Source: CAZWSE01 sp964636575 (GTDB taxonomy: Bacteria > Pseudomonadota > Alphaproteobacteria > Rhodobacterales > Rhodobacteraceae). Taken from it: a stretch of 50,116 nucleotides of DNA. The stretch's first letter is position 1. Each line of letters begins with the position of its first letter. The DNA lies in contig CAZWSE010000006.1 in the NCBI GenBank assembly GCA_964636575.1, forward strand, positions 1-50,116, given 5' to 3'. The notes below the pieces were generated by a model that was given only the letters and a program-made list of their open reading frames with translations, did no database searches and was not told the DNA's origin. Below, piece after piece: positions 1 through 7,889 of the stretch. The position numbers and the translations under genes were made by a program.

Positions 1-533
1 CCATTGTCTGGGTCGTGCATCGCAGCAGCGGCTGCCTTGATGTTGTCCCAGCTGTCGTTGTCAGCGATTGTGACACCAGCCGCGTCGGTCAGGTCCTTGC
101 GGTACATAACCATCGAAGATTCACCGTAGAACGGCGCCGCGTAAAGCTGACCTTCGTGGGACAAGCCGTTGCGCATGGCTGGCAGCATGTCGTCCAGATC
201 GTAGTCAGCGCCGAAGTTCAGCGGCTCGATCCAACCAGCGGCGCCCCAGATAGGTGCTTCTTGCATGCCGATGTTGATGATGTCGTACTGACCGCCGCCT
301 GTTGCGGTGTCAGATGTAACCTGCTCGCGCAGAACGCCTTCTTCAAGCGAAACCCAGTTCAGCTTAACACCAGTTTCTTCGGTGTAAGCTTCAGCAACTT
401 TTTGCATGTTGATCATGTGACCGTTGTTCACGATCGCGATCGTCAGTTCTTTCGCATGACCGTCTGCGGCGGCTGCGCCTGCAAACAAGCCCAGGCCAAC
501 CACACTGGTCAGCAGTGTTCTTTTGATAGACAT
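1..533 (-). CDS. Polyol/sugar ABC transporter substrate-binding protein (SmoE-like), partial at 3' end
   Basis: This is the N-terminal part (about 177 residues) of a periplasmic family 1 solute-binding protein; the rest lies beyond the window edge. It starts with a Sec signal peptide (MSIKRTLLTSVVGLGLFAGA, cleavage near AAA-DGHA). The mature part has the features of sorbitol/mannitol-type binding proteins: TIAIVNNGHM near the start, LNWVSLEE, GGQYDIINIG and APFYGESSMVMYRKD. In that family the protein captures a polyol or sugar and delivers it to a MalF/MalG-type permease. The ATG is preceded by GGAGG seven bases upstream. The gene lies downstream of a LacI-family regulator on the same strand, with a palindrome between them, which suggests inducer-controlled sugar uptake. 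The exact substrate cannot be read from the sequence. Confidence 0.88.
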   Translation of the reverse strand, partial: MSIKRTLLTSVVGLGLFAGAAAADGHAKELTIAIVNNGHMINMQKVAEAYTEETGVKLNWVSLEEGVLREQVTSDTATGGGQYDIINIGMQEAPIWGAAGWIEPLNFGADYDLDDMLPAMRNGLSHEGQLYAAPFYGESSMVMYRKDLTDAAGVTIADNDSWDNIKAAAAAMHDPDN

Positions 534-548
534 TGAAGTCCTCCCATT

Positions 549-564
549 TTTTACGTGTGTAAAA
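549..564. promoter_or_regulatory. Candidate LacI-type operator upstream of the sugar-binding protein gene
   Basis: A perfect 6-bp inverted repeat with a 4-bp centre (TTTTAC-GTGT-GTAAAA) lies 16-31 bases upstream of the binding-protein ATG, between it and the lacI-family gene. Size, symmetry and position fit a LacI-family operator that blocks transcription or initiation of the transport operon. The assignment to the neighbouring regulator is inference. Confidence 0.45.
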
Positions 565-637
565 TGTGCCGATGAAATGCCCCCAAGTCAACGAAAATTT
601 TTGGACTCTTTCTGCTGCAACGCGGCATCGCAATATT

Positions 638-1675
638 TCAAGCAGACTCGCGCAGCTCCAGATGTCCGTCGAACAGAGTAATTTCAGGTGGGCCCTCTGA
701 AACCTCGCCTCGTATTCGTTGCAAAATACGAGAAACGGCCTTCCTTCCAATAGCATCGGTGTCTTGCGCAACGGTCGTAAGCGCCGGATTGAGATAAGGG
801 CAAAGTGGATAGTCATCATGCCCTGCAATGCGCAGCCCGCCTTTTGGCGCACGCCCCGGTGTTAACCCATGCCGCGTCGCAGCACGCAATGCGCCAATCG
901 CAAGCCGATCATTTGCGCACAGAATCGACCGTTCCACATAGCGTCCGCGCCCAAACTCTGCATCCAGAACTGCTTCACCATGATCTTCAAAATGCCACTT
1001 CTCGCTTAGAAACTCTGTTCCGATAATCTCTGGCTTAAATCCCATTTTCTCCATCTGAGCGATATAGGCCGCTTCACGTTCCAACGCGTTAAAGTTGACA
1101 CGTGGCATTGCCAAAAAGGCCGGTGGATCCCCGACGCGGCACAGGTATTCGGTAATTAATCCAGTGCTTTGCATGTGGTTCGTACCCACATAATCCACGT
1201 TCGGCATGGTTTTTGGCCGTGAATCCATCAACACAAAGGGCAGTCGCGATTGCAACCTTAGGTGCACGGCTTTGTCACTGTGATCGCCCAAAGGAGCCAC
1301 CAAAGCCCCATCGACATTCATGGACATGAAGGTCTCGGCAGCGCGCGCCTCGATCGCGGGATCAGAGTGCGAACATTGCGTAATCACGGTCAGTCCAGCG
1401 TCCATCGCAGCGACCTCAACGGACTCCAAAAGCTTCGTAAAAAACAGGTCGTTCAAGTAGGGAATGATGACCCCAATCATCCCTGTCGACTTGCGGTTAA
1501 GTCGTGTGGCGAAAAAGTTTGGAACATATTCAACTTGCTCCAAACCCGCTTCGATCCGGGCCACTGTTGTCGGTTTGATCCGGCTAGGATCTTGGAAAAA
1601 CCGTGACAATGTCGGGCGTGACACCCCGATGGCAACGGACAGTTCTTCCATCGTATTGATACGCGGCTTACTCAT
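638..1675 (-). CDS. LacI family transcriptional regulator
   Basis: A 345-residue regulator with an N-terminal LacI helix-turn-helix (about residues 1-60; TMEELSVAIGVSRPTLSRFF, then YVPNFFATRLNRK at the hinge) followed by a periplasmic-binding-protein-like sensor domain (GMIGVIIPYLNDLFF, VDGALVAPLGD, ILCANDRLAIGAL). Such proteins usually repress a sugar or polyol operon until a sugar binds the C-terminal domain. I chose the ATG at 1675 because GGAAGGAG lies about 11 bases upstream; an in-frame GTG at 1702 would put that ribosome site inside the gene. It is followed, on the same strand, by the sugar-binding protein gene, its likely target. The effector is unknown. Confidence 0.92.
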   Translation of the reverse strand: MSKPRINTMEELSVAIGVSRPTLSRFFQDPSRIKPTTVARIEAGLEQVEYVPNFFATRLNRKSTGMIGVIIPYLNDLFFTKLLESVEVAAMDAGLTVITQCSHSDPAIEARAAETFMSMNVDGALVAPLGDHSDKAVHLRLQSRLPFVLMDSRPKTMPNVDYVGTNHMQSTGLITEYLCRVGDPPAFLAMPRVNFNALEREAAYIAQMEKMGFKPEIIGTEFLSEKWHFEDHGEAVLDAEFGRGRYVERSILCANDRLAIGALRAATRHGLTPGRAPKGGLRIAGHDDYPLCPYLNPALTTVAQDTDAIGRKAVSRILQRIRGEVSEGPPEITLFDGHLELRESA

Positions 1676-1725
1676 AACTGCACTTACTCCTTCCGTTGTC
1701 ACTCACCTTACCGTGCTACTCAAAG

Positions 1726-1735
1726 ATGTCGACAT
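1726..1735. promoter_or_regulatory. 10-bp palindrome upstream of the lacI-family gene
   Basis: ATGTCGACAT is a perfect 10-bp palindrome with a central CG, about 50 bases upstream of the chosen LacI start. LacI-family regulators often bind CG-centred palindromes and control themselves, so this could be an autoregulatory site. It does not match the palindrome at 549-564, and a SalI-containing 10-mer can occur by chance, so confidence is low. Confidence 0.25.
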
Positions 1736-1834
1736 TTTTTGACACGCGGAAACAAAATTGATGCAAGTTTTTTACAACTGGAGGAAATGAAGAGGAACCC
1801 GAATCCGACTAGCGTCATAACCATGGAGGTTCTA

Positions 1835-1886
1835 GGTGGTTTTGATTCGCAAAGATTCGACTGCAGCTTGGAACAAGCAAACCACC
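1835..1886. repeat. Spaced inverted repeat in the gap between the sulfatase and lacI genes
   Basis: The 250-base gap at 1676-1924 holds no convincing gene. It contains the arms GGTGGTTT (1835-1842) and AAACCACC (1879-1886) separated by 36 bases. It lies just past the 3' end of the twelve-gene minus-strand operon and could fold into a long-loop hairpin in its transcript. There is no good T-tract, so a standard terminator is not evident. Confidence 0.25.
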
Positions 1887-1924
1887 GTTTAAATGCCTAA
1901 GTTCGCGCGGCATAGCTAGGGTTG

Positions 1925-3559
1925 TTAGTCATCCATTCCCGCAGTTTCCTGCTGTGTGATATGGGTTGGCAGTGGGATGCCGTTTGCCTCAAGCTCGTCT
2001 TGATCCCAGTAGGCGATCACGATCCCTGGCGGTTCTTTGTCGTCTGTCATGCTTTCGATGATTTCGGCTGAGCGAGTAATGCGTGTGTGATGTTCACGCG
2101 CCCATTCGAAATGCAAATCCCGAAGCCGGCTGACTTGATCCGCATAATCGGGATTGTTCCCAAGGTCATGCAGCTCTTCTGGGTCGCTTTTCAAATCGAA
2201 TAGCATCGGCCGCATCTTTTCGACGTGGACGTATTTCCATCGCCCGTCAAAGATCATAACCAAGCGCGCATCGCGCTGGTCCACCCCAATGTCGCGGCGG
2301 GCGTCACGGGTGGAGTAATCGTATTCGGACACTGCAAACTCACGCCACTTTGTTTGTCTGCCGTGCAACAGCGGCTCAAGCGAACGGCCTTCCATGATGT
2401 GGGGTTTGATCTGTCCGCCCATGAATTCAACAAACGTCGGGACCAGATCAATCCCCTCGATCAGTTTGTCACTTGATGTTCCACGCGTCGCATTTGCTGC
2501 GTCTCTCGGATCATAAACGATCAGGGGTATGCGCGCGGAGCAATCGTAGAACAGGTCTTTCTCACCCATGAAGTGATCGCCCATGTTGTCGCCATGATCG
2601 GCGCAGAAGACAATCATCGTGTCTTCCATACGTCCGCTGGTTTCAAGATAGTCGAACAAGCGACCCATCTGGTCGTCCAATTCTTTAATCAAACCCATGT
2701 AGACAGGCCCAACCGTGTTCCGCACGTCATCGCGCGAAAAGCTTTTGCAGATGCGGGTGTTTGTCCATGTTTGCATCAGCGGATGATCGTGTTCGTTCTC
2801 GCGCCTGTTCACAGGCGGCATATCGGCCGCGCTGTACATATCGTTGTAGGGCGCTGGCGCCAGATAGGGCCAATGCGGTTTGATGTAGCTGAGATGACAA
2901 AGCCAAGGTGTGTCGCCTTGAGCTTCCATAAACTCGATCCCACGGGTGGTGAGCCACGCTGTTTCCGAATGTTCTTTTGGGACGCGTGCGGCCAATGGGG
3001 CGGTTTCCAGCAACCACCCTGATTTCATATCGCCGTCGGGGCCTATGGCAGTGTTGGCCCATTCTTCCCACGGATTGTCCCCGTCCATCCCATGTTCACG
3101 CAAGTAGTTGTCGTAGTCTTCGCCATTGCGGTGCGCGTCGAAGGTCGAATTGGTTCCATCGTCGCGCACAAAGACATCGAACCCACATTCACCAACTCGT
3201 GCCCCTATGATGCTTTCCGGATCGATCCCGAGCCGTTTCATTCCTTCGGCGTCTGGCCGCATGTGCGTCTTGCCGACCAAAGCGCAGGCCGCATCAATTT
3301 CGCGCAAGTGATCGCCCAAGGTCGGCTCTCCCACCCGCAAAGGGAACCCGTTCCAAGTGGACCCGTGGCTGCGGACGTAGCGCCCTGTGTAAAAGCTCAT
3401 CCGGCTTGGCCCGCAGATTGGCGATTGCACGTAAGCCTGATCAAACCGCACCCCTTTGGAAGCAAGTCGGTCAAGATTGGGTGTCTGGATATGTTTGGCG
3501 CCGTAGCAGCTAAGGTAATCCCAGCGAAGCTGGTCAGCCATGATCCATAGTACGTTCAT
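1925..3559 (-). CDS. Sulfatase / arylsulfatase-type hydrolase of the alkaline phosphatase superfamily
   Basis: A 544-residue sulfatase. The N-terminal metal motif (NVLWIMADQLRWD) is followed by the formylglycine motif CGPSR at Cys49, continuing MSFYTGR, the signature of type I sulfatases whose Cys is converted to formylglycine. A second metal site is at CADHGDNMGDH. There is no signal peptide, so it probably acts in the cytoplasm on an imported substrate. Family members cleave sulfate monoesters (aryl or choline sulfates); some cleave phosphonate monoesters instead. It is the last gene of the operon and its ATG overlaps the BKACE stop by one base. In this setting an aryl sulfate, such as a sulfated phenol, is the plausible substrate (inference). 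A maturation enzyme is not encoded in the window. Confidence 0.85.
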   Translation of the reverse strand: MNVLWIMADQLRWDYLSCYGAKHIQTPNLDRLASKGVRFDQAYVQSPICGPSRMSFYTGRYVRSHGSTWNGFPLRVGEPTLGDHLREIDAACALVGKTHMRPDAEGMKRLGIDPESIIGARVGECGFDVFVRDDGTNSTFDAHRNGEDYDNYLREHGMDGDNPWEEWANTAIGPDGDMKSGWLLETAPLAARVPKEHSETAWLTTRGIEFMEAQGDTPWLCHLSYIKPHWPYLAPAPYNDMYSAADMPPVNRRENEHDHPLMQTWTNTRICKSFSRDDVRNTVGPVYMGLIKELDDQMGRLFDYLETSGRMEDTMIVFCADHGDNMGDHFMGEKDLFYDCSARIPLIVYDPRDAANATRGTSSDKLIEGIDLVPTFVEFMGGQIKPHIMEGRSLEPLLHGRQTKWREFAVSEYDYSTRDARRDIGVDQRDARLVMIFDGRWKYVHVEKMRPMLFDLKSDPEELHDLGNNPDYADQVSRLRDLHFEWAREHHTRITRSAEIIESMTDDKEPPGIVIAYWDQDELEANGIPLPTHITQQETAGMDD

Positions 3560-4491
3560 CAGAATTTGACCCTATCGCCACCCTTGAGATCCAGAATATC
3601 CCGTGCCTCATCAGGCGTTGCCACCTGACAGCCAAGATCTTCAACGATCCTTCTGATCTTCGCAACTTGTTGCGCGTTGCTTTCGGCCAGCTGGCCGCGC
3701 CCGATCAGAAGACTGTCTTCGAGACCGACCCGTACATTGCCACCCATCTGGCTTGCTGTCGTCGCAAGCCCCATCTGGGCACCCCCTGCCCCAAGAACAG
3801 ACCAGCGGTAGTCATCACCAAACAATCGATCAGCCGTGCGTTTCATGAAGATGAGGTTGTCCACTTCTGGTCCAATCCCCCCAAGGATGCCGAAAATAAA
3901 CTGGATAAACACCGGCGCTTTGAATAGCCCGATGTCCATACAGAATTTCAAGTTGTAGAGATGCCCAACATCGTAACATTCGTGTTCAAACTTGATGTCA
4001 TGCGGGGCCAGAGTTTCAGCGGCCTCTTTGATATCTCTGAAGGTATTGCGGAAGATGTTTCCGTCCGATCCGGCGACATAGTCTTTTTCCCAATCGTGTT
4101 TCCATTCATCATACCGCCCTGCCAGTGGATGAAACGAAAAGTTCATCGACCCCATGTTCATGGAACACATCTCGGGCGAGAAGGTTTTGGCGGGCGTGAT
4201 CCGGTCTTGGATCGACAAGGTCAAAGACCCACCCGTTGAGATATTCACAACAGCATCCGTGGCCTGTTTGATACGCGGCAAGAAAGGCGAAAAGTCGTCG
4301 ACGTTCACAGACGGCGCACCCGTTTCATTGTCGCGCGCGTGCAGGTGCAAAATGGAGGCCCCTGCCTCGGATGCCTCAATCGCTTGCTTGGCGATTTCGT
4401 CGTAGGTGTAGGGCAACGCATCGGACATCGTGGGCGTATGGATTGCCCCTGTGACGGCGCATGTGATGATTGTCTTTTGTTGCTTGGCCAC
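3559..4491 (-). CDS. Beta-keto acid cleavage enzyme (BKACE/DUF849), candidate triacetate acetoacetate-lyase
   Basis: A 310-residue BKACE family protein: TCAVTGAIHTPT at the N-terminus, the HLHARD metal-binding segment (His49, His51), NISTGG near 83-88, and FEHECYD near 168-174. These Zn-dependent TIM-barrel enzymes condense a beta-keto acid with acetyl-CoA and release acetoacetate plus a new acyl-CoA. In the anaerobic phloroglucinol pathway a BKACE member cleaves triacetate (3,5-dioxohexanoate) to acetoacetate and acetoacetyl-CoA, and the neighbours here fit that role (inference). Dehydrocarnitine cleavage is the main alternative, but no other carnitine gene is present. The start is GTG with AAGGAG eight to ten bases upstream. 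It begins three bases after the LivM-type stop and overlaps the sulfatase start. Confidence 0.88.
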   Translation of the reverse strand: MAKQQKTIITCAVTGAIHTPTMSDALPYTYDEIAKQAIEASEAGASILHLHARDNETGAPSVNVDDFSPFLPRIKQATDAVVNISTGGSLTLSIQDRITPAKTFSPEMCSMNMGSMNFSFHPLAGRYDEWKHDWEKDYVAGSDGNIFRNTFRDIKEAAETLAPHDIKFEHECYDVGHLYNLKFCMDIGLFKAPVFIQFIFGILGGIGPEVDNLIFMKRTADRLFGDDYRWSVLGAGGAQMGLATTASQMGGNVRVGLEDSLLIGRGQLAESNAQQVAKIRRIVEDLGCQVATPDEARDILDLKGGDRVKF

Positions 4492-4494
4492 GGA

Positions 4495-5532
4495 TTAGGC
4501 TCCTTTTTGGTCGCGCCCCGAGGCGCTGATTTGGCTGTCATCCACCTTCACGCGGTAGCTGAGAGGAAAGAGTTCGAGATCAAAGCGCGCCCGGATAAGC
4601 CCCCAAACCCCTTTGGGCGCTTTGAGCATGATTATGATTGCCACCACTCCCAAGACGATCAGGTAGATCGAACCCAAGTCGGCCAAAGTCTCGCGCAGTG
4701 CAAAGAATATCAGCGTTCCGATGATGGGTCCTTCAAGCGTCCCAATCCCGCCGATGACCACGATGAAAATCACGAAAGCAGTCCAGTCATTGACCGAAAA
4801 CGCAGCGTCCGGCGATATGCGCAACTTTTGCAAAAAGATCAGTGCCCCGACCATTGTCGTCAGGCCGGCGGTCACAATGTAGACCACAAACTTGGTTCGC
4901 CAGATGTCGATCCCAAGGCTGCCAGCGGCCAATTCGTTGTCCCGGATGGCTGTCAGCGCCAGCCCTTGCCGCGATCTTAGGAACAGATAGACCGAGGCGA
5001 TCACCACCAATGCGATCCCCAAAGCCAGCCAATAGCTCAGCGCTTCGCGCGCCGCCCGTCCGTCCGCCATAGACCGCACGATTCCCACAGGCAGCGAAGA
5101 CCCTGACCCACCCCCAAGGGATGACACTTGCGCGAACGACAATCGAAAAACTTCGGCCATGACCCAAGTTCCAATCGCAAAGTATGCGCCGCGCAACCGA
5201 AAGATCAGCATCGCAACCGGGATCGCAATCAGGCTGCCCAACACAGCCGCCCCAGCGATAGCCACGATAGGGGGCAAACCTCCGAAGATGGTCAGTGCGA
5301 ACAGCATGTAACCCCCGAAGCCGACAAAGGCCTGCTGCCCCACCGACACCAATCCGGCGTATCCAGCCATCAGGTTCCATAGGCTGGCAAGCGCGAGATA
5401 AAGGAAAATCTCGCTCATCAACCGCATGTCGGCACGGCCTGCCCAATAGGGGCCAGCGGCCAGTATGATTAGAACCAATAGCCCAATGACCGCGAACCCT
5501 TTGGCAGCCGGAGATGTGCGCGTTACTCTCAT
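4495..5532 (-). CDS. Branched-chain amino acid-type ABC transporter permease (LivM family)
   Basis: A 345-residue inner-membrane permease with about nine to ten hydrophobic segments. The conserved LivM stretches are present: LMAGYAGLVSVGQQAFVGFG, FRLRGAYFAIGTWVMAE and the cytoplasmic loop TAIRDNELAAGSLGID that contacts the ATPase. With the LivH-type permease it forms the channel of a HAAT-family importer. Its start overlaps the LivH-type stop in an ATGA arrangement. Although the family is named for leucine transport, many members carry aromatic or other carboxylated compounds. The embedding in a catabolic operon points to uptake of that operon's substrate rather than amino acids (inference). 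Confidence 0.92.
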   Translation of the reverse strand: MRVTRTSPAAKGFAVIGLLVLIILAAGPYWAGRADMRLMSEIFLYLALASLWNLMAGYAGLVSVGQQAFVGFGGYMLFALTIFGGLPPIVAIAGAAVLGSLIAIPVAMLIFRLRGAYFAIGTWVMAEVFRLSFAQVSSLGGGSGSSLPVGIVRSMADGRAAREALSYWLALGIALVVIASVYLFLRSRQGLALTAIRDNELAAGSLGIDIWRTKFVVYIVTAGLTTMVGALIFLQKLRISPDAAFSVNDWTAFVIFIVVIGGIGTLEGPIIGTLIFFALRETLADLGSIYLIVLGVVAIIIMLKAPKGVWGLIRARFDLELFPLSYRVKVDDSQISASGRDQKGA

Positions 5533-6392
5533 CCGCTTACCCTTGGAAACAGCCCTTGTGGGCGCACTGCAAGTACGATCAAGAAAGCGACATGCCCTGC
5601 GAGAATTTGATACCCTGGATCAATCTTCGCCCCTAGCGTTTGCGCGACCCCTAAGATCACGCCCCCTGCGAGGGTCCCCCACAGGTTACCAAGCCCACCG
5701 ATGATCACCGCTTCGAAACCAAAGATCAGCCGACCTGCACCTGCAGAGGGGTCAAAGCTGGTTCGGATGCCCAAGAATATACCCGCGATCGCCGTTACAG
5801 CCAGCGCAAGCCCCATGGCCAGCCCAAACACGTGACGTCGGTTCAAGCCCATCAACTGCGCAATTTCTTGGTTGTCAGAAACTGCGCGAAAGGCGCGGCC
5901 CAGCGCTGTGTTGTAGAACATCCATTGCAACCCCGCGATAACCGCAACCGCTGTCACAAAGGTCAGCACTGGCAAGACCCCAAGCTGTAGGCCACCGGCG
6001 GCAAAGCTTGCTGTCTCAATTCCACCTGCATTCAGCTTTTGCGGATCAGCTGTGTATCCTTCGAGCAGCGCATTTTGGATGATCACAGACAACCCAAACG
6101 TAACCAGTAAAGGCGGCAGCAAATCGTCCCCTAAGGTTTGATTGAGGATGCCGCGTTGCAGGACGTACCCCAACGCGGCCATCACGGGCACCACGATTAA
6201 CAAGGCCGCAAGCGGATGCATCCCCAATGCCCAAACGACAGTTAGCCCAAGGTAGGATGCCAGCACGATCAAATCGCCATGCGCGATGTTTACCAGCCGC
6301 ATGACACCGAAGATCAACGAAAGCCCCGCTGCGAATAGCGCGTATAGCCCGCCCAGTAACATGCCTTGTACGGCTGCATTCACCCAATCCAT
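5529..6392 (-). CDS. Branched-chain amino acid-type ABC transporter permease (LivH family)
   Basis: A 287-residue inner-membrane permease with the LivH signature GGLYALFAAGLSLIFGVMRL followed by VNIAHGDL, an ATPase-contact segment RAVSDNQEIAQLMG, and FGFEAVIIGGLGNLWG near the C-terminus. I place the start at MDWVNAAVQG (ATG 6392), which overlaps the preceding ATPase stop as TAATG. An upstream in-frame extension would run far into the ATPase gene and lacks family similarity. It partners the LivM-type permease immediately downstream. Confidence 0.92.
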   Translation of the reverse strand: MDWVNAAVQGMLLGGLYALFAAGLSLIFGVMRLVNIAHGDLIVLASYLGLTVVWALGMHPLAALLIVVPVMAALGYVLQRGILNQTLGDDLLPPLLVTFGLSVIIQNALLEGYTADPQKLNAGGIETASFAAGGLQLGVLPVLTFVTAVAVIAGLQWMFYNTALGRAFRAVSDNQEIAQLMGLNRRHVFGLAMGLALAVTAIAGIFLGIRTSFDPSAGAGRLIFGFEAVIIGGLGNLWGTLAGGVILGVAQTLGAKIDPGYQILAGHVAFLIVLAVRPQGLFPRVSG

Positions 6393-7099
6393 TACGTCAC
6401 CCCGAAATAAGCAGCGCTGATGGCTTCGCGGCTGACTGCACCTGATGCGCCTTCCAGTGCCACTCGACCTTCCTGCAAGCAATAAAGCCGGTCAGAGACC
6501 GAAAGCGCTTTGGAAATATCTTGTTCAACGATCATCGCGGACATGCCTGTTCCGACGATCCCCGGCAGCGCATCGTAGATGGACTTGATGATAACCGGCG
6601 CAAGCCCAAGGCTGATTTCATCAAACAAGATCAGATCAGGGTTAGCCATCAAAGCACGTCCAATCGCGACCATCTGCTGTTGCCCGCCCGAAAGGGACGT
6701 AGCAGGGACTGACCTACGTTCCTTGAGGATCGGGAACAGCGCATAGACTTTCTCAAGCGACCACGGCCCTTTGCGGTTCATGCGCCCGCCGATTTGCAAG
6801 TTCTCTTCGACCGAAAGCGATGGGAATAGCTGTCGTCCTTCTGGCACCAATGCGATTCCAAGCGCGGCCACTTGGTCGGCCCGCAATGCACCTATTGCAT
6901 CACCTTGATACTTGATCTGTTGTGCTGCGTTTTGCGTCAGCCCCGAAATCGAACGCATCAAGGTCGTTTTGCCAGCCCCGTTGGCGCCGATGATGGCGAG
7001 GACTTCGCCTTCTGCCAGCGTCATCTCCACACCGTAAAGTGCTTGGAAATCGCCATAGTAAGCATCAAGCCCGCTTAGGGAGAGGATCGGATCAGGCAT
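6392..7099 (-). CDS. ABC transporter ATP-binding protein (LivF family)
   Basis: A 235-residue cytoplasmic ATPase: Walker A GANGAGKTT, ABC signature LSGGQQQ, Walker B LILFDEISLGL with the catalytic Glu, and the switch His replaced in the usual LivF way (IVEQD). The start MPDPILSLSGL (ATG 7099) overlaps the LivG-type gene by eight bases; a longer reading frame upstream adds a tail not seen in the family. It pairs with the LivG-type ATPase to drive import through the two permeases encoded downstream. Confidence 0.93.
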   Translation of the reverse strand: MPDPILSLSGLDAYYGDFQALYGVEMTLAEGEVLAIIGANGAGKTTLMRSISGLTQNAAQQIKYQGDAIGALRADQVAALGIALVPEGRQLFPSLSVEENLQIGGRMNRKGPWSLEKVYALFPILKERRSVPATSLSGGQQQMVAIGRALMANPDLILFDEISLGLAPVIIKSIYDALPGIVGTGMSAMIVEQDISKALSVSDRLYCLQEGRVALEGASGAVSREAISAAYFGVT

Positions 7100-7820
7100 C
7101 CGCTTCAATCCCCAGATAAATTTCCTGGACCTGCGGGCTTGCCATGATCTCGGCCGGATCGCCTTCTGCAATCTTTCGCCCGAAGTCGATGACGATCAGC
7201 CTATCGACCACCGCCATCAACGCATGCACGACATGTTCAATCCAAATGATCGACACACCGCTGGCGTGAATGTCTTTAATGGTCTCGATCAGGCTACCGC
7301 ATTCCGCATCAGTCAGCCCGCCAGCGATTTCGTCCAGCATCAACAGTGTTGGATTGGCGCACAAGGCCCGGGTCAACTCCAGCCTTTTCCGGTCCAACAA
7401 GGTCAGGCTACCTGCCCGCACATTTGCCTTGTCCAAAAGAGCTGTCTGGTCGAGCACTTCGAGACACTTTTCTTCTGCGGCTCGCCCCTTCAGCCCTGCC
7501 GCTTGGGTCGCTGCAATCATTGCATTTTCAAAAACGCTGAGCCCTGAAAAAGGTTGCGGCACCTGAAAGCTACGCGCCATACCCGCACGGCACCTTTTGG
7601 CGGCGGAGTGGCGCGTCACATCCTGACCTTGAAATGTGATGGTCCCCCCGTTTGAGGGCAAGGTCCCTGTAATCAGGTTGAACATGGTCGTCTTCCCAGC
7701 ACCGTTTGGTCCGATGATCCCAAGTGCTTCGCCTTGGGTCAGCGTATAGCTTAGATCTTCTGCAACGGTGATTGCGCCGAAGCTTTTGGATACGCCATCA
7801 AGTTGGAGAATAGGTGTCAT
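7092..7820 (-). CDS. ABC transporter ATP-binding protein (LivG family)
   Basis: A 242-residue ATPase with Walker A GPNGAGKTT and Walker B LLMLDEIAGGL. The signature region reads AGSLTLLDRKRLELTRAL, so the canonical LSGGQ is replaced by LTLLDRKR, a variant I know from other LivG proteins, so it is probably functional. It begins 69 bases after the binding-protein gene. That gap contains a perfect 10-bp hairpin (7851-7880) which may set the binding protein to a higher level than the membrane parts. The ribosome site before this ATG is weak. Confidence 0.92.
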   Translation of the reverse strand: MTPILQLDGVSKSFGAITVAEDLSYTLTQGEALGIIGPNGAGKTTMFNLITGTLPSNGGTITFQGQDVTRHSAAKRCRAGMARSFQVPQPFSGLSVFENAMIAATQAAGLKGRAAEEKCLEVLDQTALLDKANVRAGSLTLLDRKRLELTRALCANPTLLMLDEIAGGLTDAECGSLIETIKDIHASGVSIIWIEHVVHALMAVVDRLIVIDFGRKIAEGDPAEIMASPQVQEIYLGIEADA

Positions 7821-7850
7821 TGGGTCTCGCGGAGAGGGAGAAAAGAACCA

Positions 7851-7880
7851 ACCTGTACCGACTGAACTGCCGGTACAGGT
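7851..7880 (-). promoter_or_regulatory. Intercistronic hairpin between binding-protein and LivG-type genes
   Basis: ACCTGTACCG and CGGTACAGGT form a perfect 10-bp stem with a 10-base loop in the 69-base gap after the binding-protein stop. On the minus strand it is followed by a T-rich but broken run (TGGTTCTTTTCTC). Such hairpins between binding-protein and membrane-component genes commonly stabilise the upstream mRNA or partly terminate transcription. The function here is inferred from position. Confidence 0.6.
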
Positions 7881-7889
7881 GTCGATTTG

